Program-made: the position numbers and the translations under genes
Assembly (NCBI GenBank): GCA_965116165.1
Contig: OZ220484.1
Span: 806,001 to 870,000 of the forward strand
Reading direction: 5' to 3'
Length of the DNA stretch: 64,000 bases
DNA from: Azophilus sp965116165
GTDB taxonomy: Bacteria; Pseudomonadota; Gammaproteobacteria; Pseudomonadales; Azotimanducaceae
Shown here: positions 59,793 to 64,000 of the stretch, one piece after another
Position numbering within the stretch: position 1 is the first letter of the stretch
Layout of the letters: every line of letters begins with the position of its first letter
Notes under the pieces: model-generated
What the model was told of the DNA's origin: nothing
The model's database searches: none
The model's input: the letters and a program-made list of their open reading frames with translations, nothing else

Positions 59793-60782
59793 TTATCCCG
59801 CATCCTCCTTGGCTAGGATGCTCTCGTGGAAGTTCCGCATGGTCGTGTAGATGCGCTTGGTTGCTTCCGGAATCCCGGTGCCCGGCTCAAATCGAATGGG
59901 GTCGAGGACATGGGCCGAGACCGGCCCGGGTTGCGCTTTCTTTGAACCGGGTGGGCGGATTTGCTTGACACCCTCCAGATACACCGGCACCACCGGTACA
60001 TTCTTCTCCAACGCCAGAATCGACACGCCGTGCTTGAAGTGCGACAGGTGGCGGCCACGTGCCCGCGTGCCCTCCGGGAACAGCATGAGGCTCGCGCCCT
60101 GGTCGAGCAGCCACCTGGGGTACTCCAACGTTCGTGAACCGCCCCCCCGCTGAATCGGATAGAGCCCCATCACCAGCGATTGATACCAGGGTTGCAGCGT
60201 GATTACCTTGCGGCCCTTGAGAAACCAGCGGTCGGCGGCGGCACCGAAAAAGAGATTGCTGCGAATGCGCGGCGGTATCGCCTTTAACAGGCAATATTGA
60301 TCGAAGTGGCTCTGGTGGTTCGCGACGACGATGCAGGGTTCGCGCACCGCCTTGAATTTTTCCCCACCGTAAACCCCGTGCTCCGTGAAATATCGCCAGC
60401 CCCAGCGCTGATAGGCGTAGGGGTACATGATGAAACGGGCGAGTCGCGCCCACCAGCGAATCTGCCAGGAATGTGGCCCGGCCGTGTGCGCGGACTGGCT
60501 CATCAGGCGCTGAAAGAGCTCCAGGTCAACGGCCGGCAGAATCTCGGTGTGCGCCGTCGTGCTCATTTCCTGCGCCAACGTGGCTCGATAGGCTTTGAAA
60601 TTATCCGGCGCATCGATTACAAAACACTGATCCCATTCACCGAGCAGGCGGTAGCCCATCAGAATCTTGGCCTCCCACCGTTCCAGTGCTTCGCCAACAC
60701 CCCTTATGGTGGCCGGACCGTTGGCCTTCACGGCTTTCAGCCCCTCGGAGTGATCCCGCATGAGCAGAACGTAGAGGCCCAA
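59793..60782 (-). CDS. GYD-domain / PlsC acyltransferase fusion
   Basis: A 329-residue protein. Residues 1-75 form a GYD-like alpha-beta domain (GLYVLLMRDHSEGLKAVKAN, GYRLLGEWDQCFVIDAPDNF). Residues about 120-325 are a 1-acylglycerol-3-phosphate acyltransferase domain with CIVVANHQSHFDQYCLLKAI (H-x4-D), the R/GG block FFGAAADRWFLKGRKVITLQ, LMLFPEGTRARGRHLSHFKH and PVVPVYLEGVKQI. It begins with TTG 60782, two bases after the stop of the stand-alone GYD gene, so the two are co-translated. The fusion suggests a small-molecule or redox-sensing role linked to lipid acylation, but that is inference. Confidence 0.82.
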   Translation of the reverse strand: MGLYVLLMRDHSEGLKAVKANGPATIRGVGEALERWEAKILMGYRLLGEWDQCFVIDAPDNFKAYRATLAQEMSTTAHTEILPAVDLELFQRLMSQSAHTAGPHSWQIRWWARLARFIMYPYAYQRWGWRYFTEHGVYGGEKFKAVREPCIVVANHQSHFDQYCLLKAIPPRIRSNLFFGAAADRWFLKGRKVITLQPWYQSLVMGLYPIQRGGGSRTLEYPRWLLDQGASLMLFPEGTRARGRHLSHFKHGVSILALEKNVPVVPVYLEGVKQIRPPGSKKAQPGPVSAHVLDPIRFEPGTGIPEATKRIYTTMRNFHESILAKEDAG

Positions 60783-60784
60783 GG

Positions 60785-61093
60785 CTAGTGCTTCCCGGTC
60801 GGTGGGGCGGATTGCATCATATCGATGAATCGCTCAATGGACAGAGCGGGAAAGGTGGTGACCTTGATGGTGCCGCGTGAGCCCAGTTCCATGGATAGGC
60901 GCGCCATAATCTCGTTTGTGGGCGCATCGATCACGTTCACAAAGTCATACCCTCCGAGCACGGCGTATTGGGCGACCACCCGGGCACCCATGGCCTCGAC
61001 CTCCTTGTTGACCTCGTTTAGCCGTTCGGGTCGCTCCTTCAATGTCTTGCGGCCCTCGTCCGTAAGCGTACTGAGCATAATGTAGGTTGCCAT
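60785..61093 (-). CDS. GYD-domain protein
   Basis: A 102-residue protein with the GYD domain: TYIMLSTLTDEGRKTLKERP, AMGARVVAQYAVLGGYDFVN (the G-G-Y-D motif), VIDAPTNEIMARLSMELGSR and TIKVTTFPALSIERFIDMM. Function of this family is not established. ATG 61093 (MATYIMLS) is chosen, in agreement with the family. The next gene carries a diverged copy of the same domain fused to an acyltransferase, so the two may act as a heteromer. Confidence 0.83.
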   Translation of the reverse strand: MATYIMLSTLTDEGRKTLKERPERLNEVNKEVEAMGARVVAQYAVLGGYDFVNVIDAPTNEIMARLSMELGSRGTIKVTTFPALSIERFIDMMQSAPPTGKH

Positions 61094-61288
61094 CCCAGCC
61101 TCCGTGTTCGTTATTCGACGCGGCCCGATGGCCATCCGGGCGCATTCAGGTTGGCCACGCAAGTCCAAATTAGTCTGCGCCCTGTCGGCTTGAGACGCAA
61201 TCACAACACATTACCTCCCCCGTTTTTTGTTGACCGCAACGCATAACTCCGACACACTCGGTTACAGAATGATGACGAGAGTATTCAA

Positions 61289-62098
61289 TTGACCTTCGGC
61301 GCAGGCGCGACCAATCGGCAACGGCGCGCGCCCTCCCATGCAACCTTCATCTGGGAATTGCCGCGCGTTTTATTTGAAGCCAGCCGCTTCGGGCTCTCCT
61401 GGCCGCTTCTCCTGCAAAAGGCCCCGCGGGGCGACGGCCATGCGGTAATGGTATTGCCGGGTTTCCTTGGCGGCGACGACTCCACCCTGATCCTGCGTCG
61501 CTTCCTAACCCGATTGGATTACGTAACCCTGCCCTGGCTGCATGGCCGCAACACCGGCAATCCGCATCAATTTGAAGGTGCCCTGATGCGGTTTTATCGG
61601 GCGCATCACGCGAGCGGCGAGAAAATCTCCCTGGTGGGCCAAAGCCTGGGTGGTATCTATGCCCGGGAGATAGCCCGCCGGTTTCCCGACGCGGTGCGCT
61701 GTGTCATCACCCTCGGCAGCCCTTTCGCCGGGAAGGACGACGACCATACGGCCATTCCCCTGGTGCGCCAATTGTTCCAGACGCTTTCCGGCCACACGGC
61801 GGCGGAGATGCGCAAACGCATGTGGGACCACGACGACCCGCGGGCACCCCTGGGTATGCCGAGCACAGCCATCTACAGCCGAACCGACGGCGTGGCCGCA
61901 TGGCTAGCCTGCGTGGACCGGGAGAGCGAAACGGCGGAGAACGTTGAAGTGCGCGCCAGCCACACGGGCATGGCGATCAACCCCGATGTGCTGCATGTGG
62001 TGGCGGACCGCTTGGCTCAAAACCCGGACGATTGGCGGCGATTCGACCGTACCCGGGGTTGCCGTCCCTGGATTTATCCCGAGCCGTTCAACGCCTGA
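61289..62098 (+). CDS. Alpha/beta hydrolase (lipase/esterase-like)
   Basis: A 269-residue hydrolase: HAVMVLPGFLGGDDSTLILR (oxyanion region), LPWLHGRNTGNPHQFEGALM, nucleophile elbow ISLVGQSLGGIYAREIARRF (G-Q-S-L-G), the acid TAIYSRTDGVAAWLACVDRE and the histidine ASHTGMAINPDVLHVVADRL. Resembles triacylglycerol-lipase- or PGAP1-like cytosolic hydrolases. It may mobilise the lipids or PHA made by the adjoining cluster, though this is only context. TTG 61289 is the annotated start; a downstream ATG at 61337 is possible. Confidence 0.78.
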   Translation: MTFGAGATNRQRRAPSHATFIWELPRVLFEASRFGLSWPLLLQKAPRGDGHAVMVLPGFLGGDDSTLILRRFLTRLDYVTLPWLHGRNTGNPHQFEGALMRFYRAHHASGEKISLVGQSLGGIYAREIARRFPDAVRCVITLGSPFAGKDDDHTAIPLVRQLFQTLSGHTAAEMRKRMWDHDDPRAPLGMPSTAIYSRTDGVAAWLACVDRESETAENVEVRASHTGMAINPDVLHVVADRLAQNPDDWRRFDRTRGCRPWIYPEPFNA

Positions 62099-62160
62099 TT
62101 CCTAGCAGCGCACCGGCCCGATGCGCGTTTCGGCAAGCCTGATGGGGTCTTCAACCTTCT

Positions 62161-63354
62161 TCAATACGAGATTGACTGCTCCAGCACCACCCAGCGGCCG
62201 TCCTGAACCTGGGATAGCACACTCTCGGTCGCGCCACTGTGTTTCTCCGCCGAGAACGACACTCGATAGCCGAAGATGTCGGTGTAGTCGGTGATCGCCT
62301 CGACACCCCTTACGAGTGCATCGACCGTCAGATCGGGGCCCGCGTTCGTAAGCGCCGCGATGGTCAGATCCGCCGCCCGGTAACCCTCCATGGCCGGCAG
62401 TCCAGGCTGCGCACCGTAGAGATTGTAGTAGCGTTCCCACCACGCCTGCGCCACCGGGGATTTCACATCGTCGGGATAGAGTTTCGCCATGTGCGTGAAG
62501 GCATAGTATCCCTCGCCGCTTGTCTGATTGGCGATCACCTGCCCGTAGGCGGCGTTGTTGCCGACCCAGGCCACGTCGGTCCAACCCATCTTGCGGGCGG
62601 TGTCGAGCACCAAAATCGTGTCGCGGTGTATTGTGCCCATCAGCACCAGGTCGCATCCCGCATTTCGCAGTTTTAGAACCGCCGGCGTGAACTCGCTCTC
62701 GGTCGGCTTGTGCGCTGCTTCGGCGACCATTTGCAGCCCCATGTCCCGGGTTTGGTCTTCAACGGCTTCCCGGATTTCAAGGCCATAATCCGTGTCGTGG
62801 TAAATCGCGCAAACCGCCTGTTTGCCGCGACGCTCCACAAAGTATTTGACCGCCGCGCGAACCTCGTCGTAATAGATACCCCGTTGGGTGAATTTCAGAG
62901 AATGGAACGGCTCGACCATCGCCCGCGCACCGGAGATCGGAAAGAGATTGGGCACCCCCTGCTCAAACTGCTGCTTCATGACAGCGTTGTTGGTCGGCGT
63001 TCCCACCGCCAGCAGCAACGCAAGCACTTTATCGCGATTAATGAGTTTGTTCGCCGCCTGAATCGCCTTGGGCACCTGATAGGAGGAGTCCTCAACCACG
63101 AAGTGAATGCGACGGCCGTGTACGCCCCCCGCCTCGTTGGCCTCGTCGAAACGCATGCGCGCCCCGTTGACGGCCCCAACGCCCCAAATAGCCGTCGGAC
63201 CCGACACATCCGTATAGGTGCCGAGCACAATCTCATCGTCGGTGACACCGCGGGTGGCTTCGGCGGCCGCGCCGTCGCCCGAGCCGTTGTCGGAACAACC
63301 GATGAACATCATAACCGCGGCCAGCCAACCGCCCCTCATTATTGCCAGTCTCAT
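62161..63354 (-). CDS. Branched-chain-amino-acid-type ABC transporter substrate-binding lipoprotein
   Basis: A 397-residue periplasmic lipoprotein. A lipobox is visible (WLAAVMMFIGCSDNGSG, cysteine at 20), so it is anchored in the membrane. The type I binding-protein fold follows: EIVLGTYTDVSGPTAIWGVG, RMRFDEANEAGGVHGRRIHF, VPNLFPISGARAMVEPFHSL, and the hinge region TIHRDTILVLDTARKMGWTD. ATG 63354 is chosen at the signal peptide. This family (LivK-like) also takes up aromatic or short acids, and its usual neighbour is a FadD-like ligase, as here. Permease and ATPase genes are not in the window. Confidence 0.9.
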   Translation of the reverse strand: MRLAIMRGGWLAAVMMFIGCSDNGSGDGAAAEATRGVTDDEIVLGTYTDVSGPTAIWGVGAVNGARMRFDEANEAGGVHGRRIHFVVEDSSYQVPKAIQAANKLINRDKVLALLLAVGTPTNNAVMKQQFEQGVPNLFPISGARAMVEPFHSLKFTQRGIYYDEVRAAVKYFVERRGKQAVCAIYHDTDYGLEIREAVEDQTRDMGLQMVAEAAHKPTESEFTPAVLKLRNAGCDLVLMGTIHRDTILVLDTARKMGWTDVAWVGNNAAYGQVIANQTSGEGYYAFTHMAKLYPDDVKSPVAQAWWERYYNLYGAQPGLPAMEGYRAADLTIAALTNAGPDLTVDALVRGVEAITDYTDIFGYRVSFSAEKHSGATESVLSQVQDGRWVVLEQSISY

Positions 63355-63554
63355 GTCGGCACCATCCCATTTCCCGAAAGGCGGCGATTTTACTGCTTCC
63401 GACAGCCGGAAACGAGTTGCTGGACCGGCTCGGCAGGATTTCCTTGCAGTCACCCGGTCGAGCGGGCCGGATTTGTCGCGGCGGGAGCGTTCGTGATCGA
63501 CACTTGCGCGAACCGAACGCTTTGCGAGCCCCGCTGCGACGGAATCCGAAAGTC

Positions 63555-63585
63555 GAAAAGCCCCGCCTGGCTCAGGCGGAGCGCT
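63555..63585 (-). terminator. Intrinsic terminator of the acyl-CoA ligase gene
   Basis: On the minus strand CCGCCTG and CAGGCGG pair around AGC, followed by GGGCTTTTCG. It lies just after the ligase stop at 63591 and before the ABC binding-protein gene. Confidence 0.6.
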
Positions 63586-63590
63586 CCGCG

Positions 63591-64000
63591 TCAATACATG
63601 TCCGCTATCAGGTCCGCGTATTTTTCATGGACCACCTTGCGCTTGAGCTTTTGCGTGGGCGTTAGTTCGTCGTCCTCCGGATCGAGGAGTTGGTCGATCA
63701 GGCGAAATTTCTTGATCGTTTCCACCCGCGCGAACTTGACGTTAACCCGTTCAATCTCCGCGGCGATCAGGTCGCGCACCGCCTCGGTGTGGCAAAGACT
63801 GGTGTAGTTGGTGAACGGAACATCGTTGTCCTGGGCGAACTTGGTAACATTGTCGTGGTCGATCATCACCAGGCAAGTCAGATAGGGGCGGCGGTCTCCC
63901 ACCACCACCGCATCGGTAATATAGGGGGAAAACTTGAGTTGGTTCTCGATTTCGCTCGGCGTGACGTTCTTGCCCCCGGCGGTGATGATGATGTCCTTCA
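63591..64000 (-). CDS. Long-chain acyl-CoA synthetase, C-terminal part (runs off the right edge)
   Basis: The last 136 codons of a FadD15/FACL-type ligase. The edge begins KDIIITAGGKNVTPSEIENQ (A8 motif) and the C-terminal domain reads YITDAVVVGDRRPYLTCLVM, RVNVKFARVETIKKFRLIDQ, then TPTQKLKRKVVHEKYADLIA, with the A10 lysine in TPTQKLKRK. This subtype ends KYADLI-x-x-x-Y, matching here. It is typically located with branched-chain-type ABC transporter genes, and the binding protein downstream fits that. No damage is visible. The adenylation domain is beyond the window. Confidence 0.93.
   Translation of the reverse strand, partial: KDIIITAGGKNVTPSEIENQLKFSPYITDAVVVGDRRPYLTCLVMIDHDNVTKFAQDNDVPFTNYTSLCHTEAVRDLIAAEIERVNVKFARVETIKKFRLIDQLLDPEDDELTPTQKLKRKVVHEKYADLIADMY

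Noticed and set aside
1..64000. tRNA or rRNA genes
   Set aside because: No cloverleaf with the T-loop GGTTCGAAT-type motif or rRNA block was recognised by eye. A covariance scan would be needed to exclude one fully.

Overview
The window looks like a chromosome segment of a lipid- and carbon-storing, aerobic member of the Pseudomonadota (alpha or gamma). The evidence is two large TonB-dependent receptors whose mature N-termini carry EE(I/V)IVT, malate synthase G, acyl-CoA dehydrogenase and acyl-CoA ligases, a Rieske oxygenase, a class I polyhydroxyalkanoate (PHA) synthase with PhaR and phasin, and a wax-ester synthase/DGAT. Core genes are GC-rich. Several AT-richer or extremely GC-rich patches are decayed accessory DNA. 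Genus cannot be read from this sequence alone. The density of small transposon-like repeats and pseudogenes resembles a genome under relaxed selection, for example a host-associated lineage, but that is inference.

Layout. 1-0.9 kb: 5' part of glcB. 1.1-4.8 kb: accessory patch with an MbcA/ParS-type antitoxin, a broken RES toxin, a decayed IS1380-type transposase, and an apparently intact pair of a three-helix membrane protein plus a ThsB-like TIR protein. 4.9-11.9 kb: catabolic block (acyl-CoA dehydrogenase, LLM-class oxidoreductase, two ThuA-like proteins, SDR, Rieske ferredoxin and Rieske oxygenase alpha subunit, TetR). 11.9-20.3 kb: repeats, SnoaL-like protein, then an island with a two-helix membrane protein and GIY-YIG protein pair, a wrecked DUF4338/ISAs1 gene, a small membrane protein with a strong terminator, a frameshifted TrlF-type PHP-ATPase, and a YspA (DUF2493) remnant butted against a damaged phosphotransferase. 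20.3-24.1 kb: MFS transporter and TonB receptor. 24.2-25.9 kb: IS3 remnant and a broken HEPN/Hsp90-type ATPase gene. 25.9-33.4 kb: acyl-CoA ligase divergent from a 2-oxoacid (acetoin-type) dehydrogenase operon (E1 alpha, E1 beta, AcoX-like kinase, E2). 33.5-40.9 kb: DUF2235 hydrolase, BCCT transporter, DUF4143 ATPase, second TonB receptor. 41-46.8 kb: polytopic membrane protein, GtrA and GT2 glycosyltransferase (envelope glycosylation), acyl-CoA ligase. 47-49.5 kb: RiPP-maturase remnant and an AAA ATPase with a small overlapping gene. 49.7-51.8 kb: DUF35 protein and thiolase. 51.8-54.1 kb: orphan AbrB antitoxin, hydrolase, HAD phosphatase. 54.2-61.1 kb: storage-lipid cluster (phaR, phaC, DUF6489, WS/DGAT, GNAT, phasin, GYD-PlsC fusion, GYD). 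61.3-64 kb: alpha/beta hydrolase, branched-chain-amino-acid-type ABC binding lipoprotein, and the C-terminal part of a long-chain acyl-CoA ligase.

Two threads run through the window. First, at least eight families of short elements with terminal inverted repeats (called R1-R8 below, about 100-270 bp, no coding capacity) sit in almost every gap. Most end in CTAG or TTAG and often provide the stop codon of the neighbouring gene. R1 alone has eight full copies and several fragments. Second, fragments of conflict or defence genes are scattered in the accessory patches. The best candidate for an uncharacterised system is the membrane-protein/TIR pair at 3.9-4.8 kb. An unknown reading frame containing TTGVIYR-x-GDAYQ-x-I overlaps its start, and a homologue of that frame stands in the same overlapping position before an unrelated AAA ATPase at 49 kb. 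No tRNA, rRNA or CRISPR array was recognised.
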